47,348 bases of DNA from Thiotrichaceae bacterium. GTDB taxonomy: Bacteria; Pseudomonadota; Gammaproteobacteria; Beggiatoales; Beggiatoaceae. The position numbers and the translations under genes were made by a program. Shown here in pieces: positions 41,501-47,348 of this stretch (within the stretch, counting starts at the first letter, position 1; every line of letters begins with the position of its first letter). A model generated the notes under the pieces. The model was not told where the DNA came from and searched no databases. It saw only the letters and a list, made by a program, of their open reading frames with translations. The stretch spans positions 1 to 47,348 of the forward strand of contig JAABRD010000039.1 in NCBI GenBank assembly GCA_011391085.1. Reading direction: 5' to 3'.

Positions 41501-44500
41501 CCGGAAACGCATCAAAAGTCGCCGTACAATGCCTACTCGCATCCAGCAGTTGGAGTACGGAATTTATTCCGTGGAGTCCGGAATTTATTCCGTGGAGTCC
41601 GGAATTTATTCCGCCATTATTACAATCCCCACTCCACCCCACAAAAGTCGACCCCTCCTTCGGAGTTGCGGTAAGCGTGACCGTTGTCCCATTCGGATAA
41701 CTGGTACATCCTTCTCCACAAGCCGTTCCCGAAGTGGGAGTCACACCGACCTCACCCGTCCCCGTCCCCGTTTGTGTCACCGTCACATTGTAAGTCACGG
41801 TTGGCGTAGGCGGTTCTGGCGGTTGCGGTGGTTCTGGCGGTGTCGGTGGCGTCGAGGCGGAATTGAAGATGGCGGTACACAATTTATGTTGGTCCAACAC
41901 GACTTGACCCGTGGTGCAATCTCCTCCCCAACCGACAAAGAGGGAGTCTGCTTCTGGCGTCGCGGTCAACGTGACGGTGGTGCCAATGGCGTAACTCATG
42001 CACTCGACACCGCAATGGAGACCTTCTGGCGTCTTTGTCACAGTCCCTTTGCCATTCCCAGACAGGGTGACAGTTAAGGTATTGGTAGGGATGATGGTAA
42101 ATAGCGCACTGCATTGTTTATTGGCATTGAGGACGACGGTGCCTTCGTTGCAATCGCCTGCCCAACCTGCGAAGGTGTGACCTGCGGCGGGGGTAGGTGT
42201 CAAGGTGACTTCGGTGCCGGCCAGGTAACTGGTGCAATTGGGACCGCAGGGGGCGCCGGGTAAGTTGGTCGCGACGGTGCCAGTGCCCGTGGTGGTGAGG
42301 GTTAAGGTGTACGTGGGTAATAAGTTAAAGGTCGCCACGCAGTTTTTATCACTGTCTAAGGTAACGTTGCCATCTTGACAATCGTCATCTCCCGTCCAAT
42401 TGGCAAAACTAGACCCTGCGGTGGGGGTCGCAATGAGTTTCACTTTGCCGCCGCCGGGATAGCAATCGTTGTGACATGGGACATCGCCACCTGCCAAGTT
42501 TTGGCCAGGGGTATCCGTGGTGACGGTGCCATGACCTTCGCCGCGGGAACTGAGGGTGAGTTTATGCGGTTTCAGGTGGAAGTAAGCGACACACAGTTTG
42601 GTTGCCGACAGGAAGACTTCCGAGGTGTTGCCGTTGCTGAGACAATCGGCGTCACCACTCCATTGGCTAAACATGGCATTGGCCGCGGGTTTAGCGGTTA
42701 AGGTGACGGTGGTCGGGAGGTCATAGATATAGCAGTCATAGCCTTCTTCACGGACGCAAGTGGTCTTGGGTGTGGGCGTGACGAGGACTTGGCTACCCGT
42801 TTCACCAGTGCCGTCAATTTGTATCATGAGGGCAGCTTCGGTGGGGGGGATGCTGGGGGGAGTGTAGTTGCCACCGGTATTGCCACCGTTGTTGGTTCCG
42901 CCGTTGTTATTGCCACCGTTGTTAGTTCCACCGTTGTTGTTGCCACCGTTATTGTTGTTGCTGTTATCACTGGCGGCGGGAGTGCTAAAACTCCATGTCG
43001 TACCGGCGAAAACGTTACCAGCAACATCTGTAAAAGCGGCATTGGGAACTTGCACAGAGTAAGTTTGTCCTGTGGCAAAATCATTGGTAGGATTGATGGT
43101 CACGACGTTGCCCAAACCGCCGACAGTCACTTGAGGAGAGTTGACACCAATACTCTCTACTACCGTGCCATTCGCATTCTTGATAACAATGTTACCATTC
43201 CCTTTGAGTATGGGTTCATTGAAGTTAATCACGAGGTTGGTAGTGGCAGCAACATTGGTAGCACCATTTGCTGGGGTCAAGGTGTTGACAACTGGAGGTA
43301 TGTTGTCAGCAGTTCCTCCCGTGGTAAAATTCCAATCGGTGTTATCTGTAACCGTTTGGCCAGAAGGCGTTTTAAACGCCGTGGAATCCATGTCAACACA
43401 ATATCTGGTGCTGGGATCCAAATCTCCGCTAGGGTCAAACGACGCGCTTCTACCTTCCGCGTCAAGGTTGGCTTGTGAGGCATCAAACTCGGTCACAAGA
43501 GTATCGCATCCCATCGCTTGGCGCAAGCCTGACGGTCTGGATTTCGTTCCTGTAGAGTCCATCCAAAGACGTATCTTACCTATCCCTTTGAACACAGGTT
43601 GGTTAAACCACAGAACGAGTTTGATATTGGTAGGAACACCTGACTTGTCGTTGTATATGAAGATGGTTACTTTAAGTATCGTTGTCACTGGGGTAGCCGG
43701 ACAAGGGCTGGTGGTCTTGGTCACGACGTTACTGTGGCCGGAATTACCGCCCGCATTGTAAGCATAGACTCGGTAGTGATAGGTCGTGTTGCAAGTTAGA
43801 CCACTGTCATTGTAAATTGTTGTATTGGTAGCAACGGTAACGGTGCTTGCGGAGGGCGCGGGGGGCCAGGTGCTACCGTCTGGCGAACGTTCCAGTTTGA
43901 AGCCATCTTCGTTACTGTTGGTGTCTGTCCAGGAGAGGTCGATTTGAGTTTGGGAAACGACGGTGGCAGAGAGAACAGTGGGAGAGATATTCACTGTAAA
44001 CGTGCCCAGCGAAGCAACTGCATCAGCAAAGTTCCCAGTCACATCACTCACTTCGTTGGCCTTCAAAGCCACCGTGTAAATGCCATTGTCAGCATTATCC
44101 CAACTTCCTCCTGGAGGGGCAAAGGAATAAGTCGCCGTAATTGAGGCATTGTCACTGGCGGGGGAGGCACTGCCCAAGGTTACTGGGAGGTTAAGGCTGT
44201 TAGGGCCTGTTACCTGAATATCAGAATTACCCAGACTGCTATATTTCATCTTATCAGTGTCGCCATAGACCACCGTGAAGGAATATGAGGTACTGCCAGC
44301 CGTAGTGATGTTGGTTAAAGCAGGGTTAATGGTAGCCGTGGGTTTTTGGGTGTCAGCAACAGAAGTGGTGCCTGAAATTGAGGGCACAGTGCCATCCGTT
44401 TTGTAATTAACCGCGCTACTTGTTCCGTTGTAGGGGTAAATTGCAAAGCTGTAGGAGGTAGCCGCGTCCAAGCTGGTAAAGGTGTAAGAATTATCCCCAG

Positions 44501-46079
44501 TAACATGTGCAACGCTTACTGCTGCGTTTTTATCAGTCCAATCGGTCTCGGCAATGACAAACGTTCCGTCTGCCACAGTGGCAACAGTTCCTGTCCCTGT
44601 TTTGGCCACTATCAAATAATTGTCGGGAAGTGAGGTTCCTGTTGAGTCCGTCCAGGTCAATTTAATTTGACCTGCGGTGGTGGATGACGTGTCAATGTCA
44701 AATGAAGTCACATGGTTGGTGGGTTCCTCATCGAGAGTCGTACCTGAAATTGAGGGCACAGTGCCATCCGTTTTGTAATTAACCGCGCTACTTGTTCCGT
44801 TGTAGGGGTAAATTGCAAAGCTGTAGGAGGTAGCCGCGTCCAAGCTGGTAAAGGTGTAAGAATTATCCCCAGTAACATGTGCAACGCTTACTGCTGCGTT
44901 TTTATCAGTCCAATCGGTCTCGGCAATGACAAACGTTCCGTCTGCCACAGTGGCAGGAGTTCCTGTCCCAGTTTTAGCTACGATTAGATAATTGGCGGGA
45001 AGTAAAGTCCCAATAGCATCGGTCCAGGTCAGTTTAATCTGGCTAGTGGTGGTGGATGGGGCATCAATGGCAAATGAAGTCACATGGTTGGTAGGTTCGG
45101 GGACAATTTCTCCCTCATACGCACCAGCATCACAATCACTGGTTGGAAGAGGTTGAGGCCGAGTTACCCCATTCTGGGCAGTGCCAGAACAGTCGGTTGC
45201 ACCATTAGGAACTCTGTCAATAGCAGAAGGAGTACCTCCACTTCTAGGGGGATAGAGTCCTGTGGCGGAGAAATAGGAGTTGTCGAGTATGACGGTGCCG
45301 ATGGTGCCTAGTACGTTATTGTCAGCTACTGATACATCCTGAGTAGCACCATTGTTATTAGCAGGGCAAGCAGTCACAGTGTTGCCCAGTATGTTGTAAT
45401 CTAGGGAGTTTCTAGTACCACTAGCACCACAGTTCTTAATCGTGTTGCCCGCAATGATGCTGTTTTGATATTGAACGTTACTGGCTACGGTTGTAAGAAT
45501 GCCCATGTTGGTATTACCAACAATGGTGCTGTTTTTCACAACACTTGGGAGAGTCGAACTTGCATTAGTACTGAAAGCAATACCATTAAAATTGTTGCTA
45601 ATCGTACTGTTGTTCAAGTGCAAGGCAACATTTCTGTTGACATATATCGCGGCATTCGCAGTGGGCATGGTGGCACTTGTCGTTATAGTGACATTGTTAA
45701 TGGTTACGTCAAAAGTAGGGATAGCACTTTTATCAAGGTTGAAAACGTTGATGTTCCCTGGCCCCTTTATTATCACACTGGACGATAAACTGGAAGCGTC
45801 AATAGTCAAGCTTTTGGCTATGGCTAGGGTAGAAGAAAGAAGGATAGATTGTCCATTGACAGTAGAACCGAAGGAGATGATTTCTCCGTCACCTACGTCT
45901 GTGATAGCCTGTCGCAAACTGCCAACACCGTTGTCATTGTTATTGGCTACTGTTTGGTCAGCAGCATTGGCCACTGGCACCAAACACAATGCCAGCACAA
46001 GAGTTAGTAGGCCAGGAATCAATCCCAATCTTTGAGTCAATTTATCGACTCGAAATAAAAACAATTTTCGATAAGACAT
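38571..46079 (-). CDS. Giant secreted multidomain protein (beta-helix, FN3/Ig-like, InlB-type repeats, Calx-beta)
   Basis: 2502 residues. Signal peptide 1-39 (ending VANA); right-handed beta-helix-like region (about 40-325, GVGSLRQAI...); two nearly identical 124-residue FN3-like units (about 330-580); an Ig-like and an FN3 unit; two Big_5-like domains (PPVVNTLTPANGATNVAATT); Asn/Gly-rich linker (about 1038-1070); six divergent InlB-type repeats (F-x-x-W-x-G-D-C pattern, about 1085-1595); four Calx-beta domains (about 1605-2095, e.g. LQFASAGYTVQENDGTVTLT); a C-terminal region (about 2095-2502) ending in a VPDVNGDGLEDYQIIYPEG Ca-binding-like motif. Such proteins act as adhesins or matrix proteins on the cell surface; that is inferred. 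No sorting or transmembrane anchor was seen. The fifth InlB-type repeat holds an in-frame copy of an intergenic repeat. Confidence 0.88.
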   Translation of the reverse strand: MSYRKLFLFRVDKLTQRLGLIPGLLTLVLALCLVPVANAADQTVANNNDNGVGSLRQAITDVGDGEIISFGSTVNGQSILLSSTLAIAKSLTIDASSLSSSVIIKGPGNINVFNLDKSAIPTFDVTINNVTITTSATMPTANAAIYVNRNVALHLNNSTISNNFNGIAFSTNASSTLPSVVKNSTIVGNTNMGILTTVASNVQYQNSIIAGNTIKNCGASGTRNSLDYNILGNTVTACPANNNGATQDVSVADNNVLGTIGTVILDNSYFSATGLYPPRSGGTPSAIDRVPNGATDCSGTAQNGVTRPQPLPTSDCDAGAYEGEIVPEPTNHVTSFAIDAPSTTTSQIKLTWTDAIGTLLPANYLIVAKTGTGTPATVADGTFVIAETDWTDKNAAVSVAHVTGDNSYTFTSLDAATSYSFAIYPYNGTSSAVNYKTDGTVPSISGTTLDEEPTNHVTSFDIDTSSTTAGQIKLTWTDSTGTSLPDNYLIVAKTGTGTVATVADGTFVIAETDWTDKNAAVSVAHVTGDNSYTFTSLDAATSYSFAIYPYNGTSSAVNYKTDGTVPSISGTTSVADTQKPTATINPALTNITTAGSTSYSFTVVYGDTDKMKYSSLGNSDIQVTGPNSLNLPVTLGSASPASDNASITATYSFAPPGGSWDNADNGIYTVALKANEVSDVTGNFADAVASLGTFTVNISPTVLSATVVSQTQIDLSWTDTNSNEDGFKLERSPDGSTWPPAPSASTVTVATNTTIYNDSGLTCNTTYHYRVYAYNAGGNSGHSNVVTKTTSPCPATPVTTILKVTIFIYNDKSGVPTNIKLVLWFNQPVFKGIGKIRLWMDSTGTKSRPSGLRQAMGCDTLVTEFDASQANLDAEGRSASFDPSGDLDPSTRYCVDMDSTAFKTPSGQTVTDNTDWNFTTGGTADNIPPVVNTLTPANGATNVAATTNLVINFNEPILKGNGNIVIKNANGTVVESIGVNSPQVTVGGLGNVVTINPTNDFATGQTYSVQVPNAAFTDVAGNVFAGTTWSFSTPAASDNSNNNNGGNNNGGTNNGGNNNGGTNNGGNTGGNYTPPSIPPTEAALMIQIDGTGETGSQVLVTPTPKTTCVREEGYDCYIYDLPTTVTLTAKPAANAMFSQWSGDADCLSNGNTSEVFLSATKLCVAYFHLKPHKLTLSSRGEGHGTVTTDTPGQNLAGGDVPCHNDCYPGGGKVKLIATPTAGSSFANWTGDDDCQDGNVTLDSDKNCVATFNLLPTYTLTLTTTGTGTVATNLPGAPCGPNCTSYLAGTEVTLTPTPAAGHTFAGWAGDCNEGTVVLNANKQCSALFTIIPTNTLTVTLSGNGKGTVTKTPEGLHCGVECMSYAIGTTVTLTATPEADSLFVGWGGDCTTGQVVLDQHKLCTAIFNSASTPPTPPEPPQPPEPPTPTVTYNVTVTQTGTGTGEVGVTPTSGTACGEGCTSYPNGTTVTLTATPKEGSTFVGWSGDCNNGGINSGLHGINSGLHGINSVLQLLDASRHCTATFDAFPVLTVSLAGSGSGHITSQPAGIECGTVCTMPVSPDTVVTLTATAEAGSSVIDWRGDSSCATGGQVTVTKDTHCIALLERFNRLQFSQDNYRVHEDSSTVTLTVSRLGNSAKGEVSVSYTTADGTALATANYTPTTGKLVWGDGDRSDKTIQVPLLPNPAQDDQKTLQVQLLETQGDVGLGDPKVATITLLDVPWYNSIQFATPSYTVNESEGKATLLVTRAGTPWGDISITYATSDGTALNGTDYTAMTGTLTWPNGDRTHKLIEVPLVSDILTEADKQFQVTLSNPSAETELGQPLQATVTVTDVVTGTVTPPTTPPTTGDTGGDTTGTSPSSPATPVNLAGVLQFASAGYTVQENDGTVTLTVTRSEGTQGAVSVTYTTEDVSAQADSDYTATTGTLTWNAGEDGAKQFNISLLDDLTVEDTKAFRVLLTSPTGGAQLGPTAKTGVGITDNDAALLQFSASHLVIPENSAQAVLTVTRTGSNLGDLTVSYTTSNGTAKAGQDYTAQQGTVTWPSGNTAAQTIAIPLLYDLATEGNETFSVQLVNPIGKAMLGSPTEVTITLAEDDLSGCQLNTTLVDCFLNNTNNSTPLENFKVTSHGIVVGGILGGNIQNAGTLQDVTLALDTQIVGGMVGGYLKGTPLPHQPVQMNQVAQLHDAKILPNSRLEHLLIGRGTELDNTVTLGTGVRFEDNATIPYDLDLTGMLGRKATSILGQQAVLLETDVLNFSAIGGILGAINDLYALQSYHLALTQHPTYGYLSVPVGDHLYTVLPLRARQVFHSSRRDDSTTAGLTLDANGTVTFVTYMGREVIGTPVIQAPAALQEALHQWNLQAEMQPDGNVKVPSAEGNYFMARPNLYSTLTSSAEPLGLTLTSPVALVFEDDTGKRRNQVIYPAAANPAALRAAGGNTVLENDGRVTLAVGSRVYRGKLDYLVTSGARGATDQVQVVVVPDVNGDGLEDYQIIYPEGRLQVMFGGG
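41551..41614 (-). repeat. Intergenic palindromic repeat inside the giant coding sequence, 21-bp spacing
   Basis: Three units with the core CGGAATAAATTCCG (read on the minus strand). Two are followed by GACTCCA (21 bp) and the last by TACTCCAA (22 bp). They encode GINSGLH, GINSGLH, GINSVLQ, an insertion of about 21 residues (about 1489-1509) between GDCNNG and LLDASRHCTATF. Sister InlB-type repeats have only a short loop at this place. Confidence 0.9.
44371..44955 (-). repeat. Recent in-frame tandem duplication of an FN3-like unit
   Basis: The 213 bases at 44371-44583 and 44743-44955 are identical as far as can be read; the period is 372 bp (124 codons). Flanking parts of the two units differ (for example DAIGTLLPANY against DSTGTSLPDNY), which suggests gene conversion or a recent duplication followed by local change. 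Confidence 0.85.
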
Positions 46080-46089
46080 AGTGATTTAT

Positions 46090-46116
46090 GCAGTGACCAC
46101 TCACTGCATCCTCCTT
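46090..46116 (-). promoter_or_regulatory. Shine-Dalgarno sequence separated from the giant gene's ATG by a hairpin
   Basis: On the minus strand a strong TAAGGAG (46110-46116) lies about 30 nt before the ATG at 46079, too far for normal initiation. Between them a perfect 7-bp hairpin GCAGTGA-GTGG-TCACTGC (46090-46107) would, if folded, bring the effective spacing to about 12 nt. An ATG-CAG-TGA mini-frame directly follows the Shine-Dalgarno sequence. Confidence 0.5.
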
Positions 46117-46199
46117 AGTAAGTCAAGACACCTCAAATGGGGTGTCGGGTGGATGATTGTCTGAATCAGAATTTGCAGAATTTTAGAATTTGCAGAATG
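46106..46199. repeat. 94-bp direct repeat, copy 1 (leader of the giant gene)
   Basis: It aligns without gaps to 47026-47119, with about ten differences. It contains the Shine-Dalgarno sequence (minus strand), the GACACC / GGTGTC hairpin and the pair of AGAATTTGCAGAATT motifs. The remainder of the gap, 46200-46347, shows only short CATTC/GAATG-type inversions and no gene. Confidence 0.8.
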
Positions 46200-46347
46200 T
46201 GTGAAGGGGGCATTCGGAAAATTCTTCAATTCGGAACATTCTGAGTCTGATAAAATAGTTAAACATGTCATGCCAAAAACGGCAACCTACGGGTTCTTGA
46301 GTCTTAGTGATTTACAGATGAAGTATCTTTACCCTCTGATGAAAAAT

Positions 46348-46764
46348 TTACGATAAAAACACCGTTGGAGTCACGACTTTCAAGTGGGGTACACGAGAAA
46401 AATGACGTTCATTGGTAGTGAGAATGGGCAGTGCATGTTCCAAACATGAGGCCGCAATCAGCACATCCTTCACTCCAATATCTTGATTACGACGAATCAA
46501 GTCGGCATGTAAATAGGCGGCCCTGTTAGCCGCTTCCTCCGTCAAGGGTAACACGGTCATGAGTCCCAAGAGGGCATCTTCACCAATGGTCTTTCCACTA
46601 CGCGCCACTCCAAATAGCAATTCATAGACCGTGATGGTCGTCACGTAGCAAACGGACTCTTTGACAGCCTTCTCCACCGCGCCCGCCTCTGGCAGGCGAC
46701 CTTTCAGATAACCAATCAGTACACTGGTATCTAAGCAGATTCGTTCATAGTCCAGGATTGCCAC
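46348..46764 (-). CDS. vapC: PIN-domain toxin (VapC family)
   Basis: 138 residues. PIN-domain ribonuclease with acidic residues in CLDTSVLIGYLKG (Asp), TITVYELLFGVAR (Glu) and IGVKDVLIAASCL (Asp), and a C-terminal ILTTNERHFSRVPHLKV. The start is a GTG at 46764; the gene overlaps the antitoxin end by 34 bases. VapC toxins cleave tRNA or rRNA. The gene appears intact, with an AbrB-type antitoxin upstream. Confidence 0.88.
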   Translation of the reverse strand: MAILDYERICLDTSVLIGYLKGRLPEAGAVEKAVKESVCYVTTITVYELLFGVARSGKTIGEDALLGLMTVLPLTEEAANRAAYLHADLIRRNQDIGVKDVLIAASCLEHALPILTTNERHFSRVPHLKVVTPTVFLS

Positions 46765-46976
46765 GCCCCCTCCAGATAAGTTATCGCCTCCTCAAATGCC
46801 GGATCATCACTTAACACGCCACGCAGTGCTAAAAATTGTTGTAACGGTGTGAATTGCAATGTGTGCTTTTCCACCGTGGTCTTAACCATCTCACCTTCTT
46901 GCAGACGTAATTTTACCAACAGTGAGGATGGCAAAGAAATCAAGTTGTCGTTGGTACTTTTGGCTACTTGCATCAT
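46731..46976 (-). CDS. AbrB/MazE-type antitoxin of the vapC pair
   Basis: 81 residues from the ATG at 46976 (MMQVAKSTNDNLISLPSSLL, then VKLRLQEGEMV), a SpoVT/AbrB swapped-hairpin DNA-binding domain, followed by a helical tail that would neutralise the toxin (LALRGVLSDDPAFEEAITYL). A start 25 codons upstream would include sequence inside the duplicated leader and is less likely, although no clear ribosome binding site precedes 46976. Likely autorepressor of the pair. Confidence 0.75.
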   Translation of the reverse strand: MMQVAKSTNDNLISLPSSLLVKLRLQEGEMVKTTVEKHTLQFTPLQQFLALRGVLSDDPAFEEAITYLEGAWQSWTMNESA

Positions 46977-47025
46977 AAGAAATAGTTTCTTCCAGATTTC
47001 ATGGTTTCTGCCGCGATTAAGTACG

Positions 47026-47119
47026 GCATTCTCCTTATTCAGTAAAGACACCTCAATTGGGGTGTCGGGTGGATGTTTGTCAGAATCAGAATTTGCAGAA
47101 TTTTAGAATTTGCAGAATG
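47026..47119. repeat. 94-bp direct repeat, copy 2 (leader of the antitoxin gene)
   Basis: Same orientation as copy 1 at 46106-46199 and in the same relation to its gene (5' leader of a minus-strand transcript), so the two copies bracket the vapC/antitoxin pair. Confidence 0.8.
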
Positions 47120-47180
47120 GGTAAATGAATTGATTCTGGTTCTTCTGAAAAATCTGTGGAATCTGATTCGGGTTGTTACC

Positions 47181-47348
47181 TATAGTAATATTCCTCATCA
47201 CTTGTACCCCCCCCAGCCCCCCCGCACGCGGGGGGGAGTCAGCCACGCCGCGGAGTCAGCCACGCCGCGGGGGAGTCAGCCACGCCGCGGGGGGAGTCAG
47301 CCACGCCGCGGGGGGAGTCAGCCACGCCGCGGGGGAGTCAGCCACGCC
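47181..47348. mobile_element. Left end of a family A MITE carrying a GC-rich tandem repeat
   Basis: TA plus TAGTAATATTC (47181-47193) matches the other family A left ends. After CCCCCCC-rich DNA, six copies of GAGTCAGCCACGCCGCGG start at 47236, 47253, 47273, 47294, 47315 and 47335 (spacing 17, 20, 21, 21, 20) and run off the window edge. The right end of the element is not in the window. Confidence 0.6.

Noticed and set aside
41289-42077. 262-codon plus-strand frame opposite the giant gene
   Set aside because: Arg/His/Thr-rich composition, antisense to conserved InlB-type repeats; a shadow frame.
38571-46079. Non-ribosomal or repeats-in-toxin (RTX) exoprotein
   Set aside because: No GGXGXDXXX nonapeptide series, no condensation or adenylation motifs; Calx-beta, FN3-like and InlB-type repeats explain the sequence.

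Overview
The window looks like chromosomal DNA of a gammaproteobacterium with moderate GC and a very repeat-rich genome. hemE, pcm, uvrD, msrQ, sirB2, a YdbH/YdbL pair, a FimV-like LysM protein and a membrane H+-pyrophosphatase fit Gammaproteobacteria. XisH/XisI, Uma2, Rpn-type nuclease, AAA-ATPase/PD-(D/E)XK proteins, DUF1566 fragments, a probable ORF-less group II intron and many MITE-like palindromes resemble what is known from large sulfur bacteria (Beggiatoa/Thioploca/Thiomargarita type). That placement is an inference; no rRNA or tRNA gene was seen.

Layout. 1-5200 is an accessory zone: a DUF1566 remnant, a xisH/xisI pair broken by a deletion plus a MITE, an intact RelE-type toxin/antitoxin pair, an Uma2 nuclease, a frameshifted PIN toxin with its antitoxin, and an Rpn nuclease, all separated by repeats. 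5200-11150 (minus strand) holds cell-envelope genes: a two-domain muramidase-like/amidase protein, YdbL-like and YdbH-like proteins, and SirB2. 11500-16560 holds a stand-alone PAS protein, the overlapping operon msrQ-wecG-pcm, and hppA. 16960-28100 is a second accessory zone: a YiiX-like papain-fold protein, three AAA-ATPase/nuclease proteins, a probable group II intron, a periplasmic binding protein, an orphan FtsX-like permease and an IS5-type transposase remnant.

28200-33200 (minus strand) is the most interesting block. It carries SiaB (kinase) and SiaC (regulatory phosphoprotein), then a PAS/class III nucleotide cyclase/receiver protein, then a membrane PP2C/SpoIIE-type phosphatase whose N-terminus carries the Cys/His/Asp/Tyr pattern of the ethylene-receptor transmembrane domain. 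It reads as a SiaABC partner-switch module in which the usual diguanylate cyclase SiaD is replaced by a cAMP-type (class IIIb-like) cyclase.

33460-47348 holds uvrD (tail missing, motif III changed), a short FimV-like protein, hemE between two arrays of a 22-bp repeat, a 2502-residue secreted multidomain protein, and a PIN/AbrB-type toxin-antitoxin pair. The 22-bp intergenic repeat also occurs inside the giant gene as a 21-bp version that keeps the reading frame.

At least six families of short inverted repeats run through the intergenic DNA. They often nest in one another and in several places supply stop codons, truncate genes or separate operon members.
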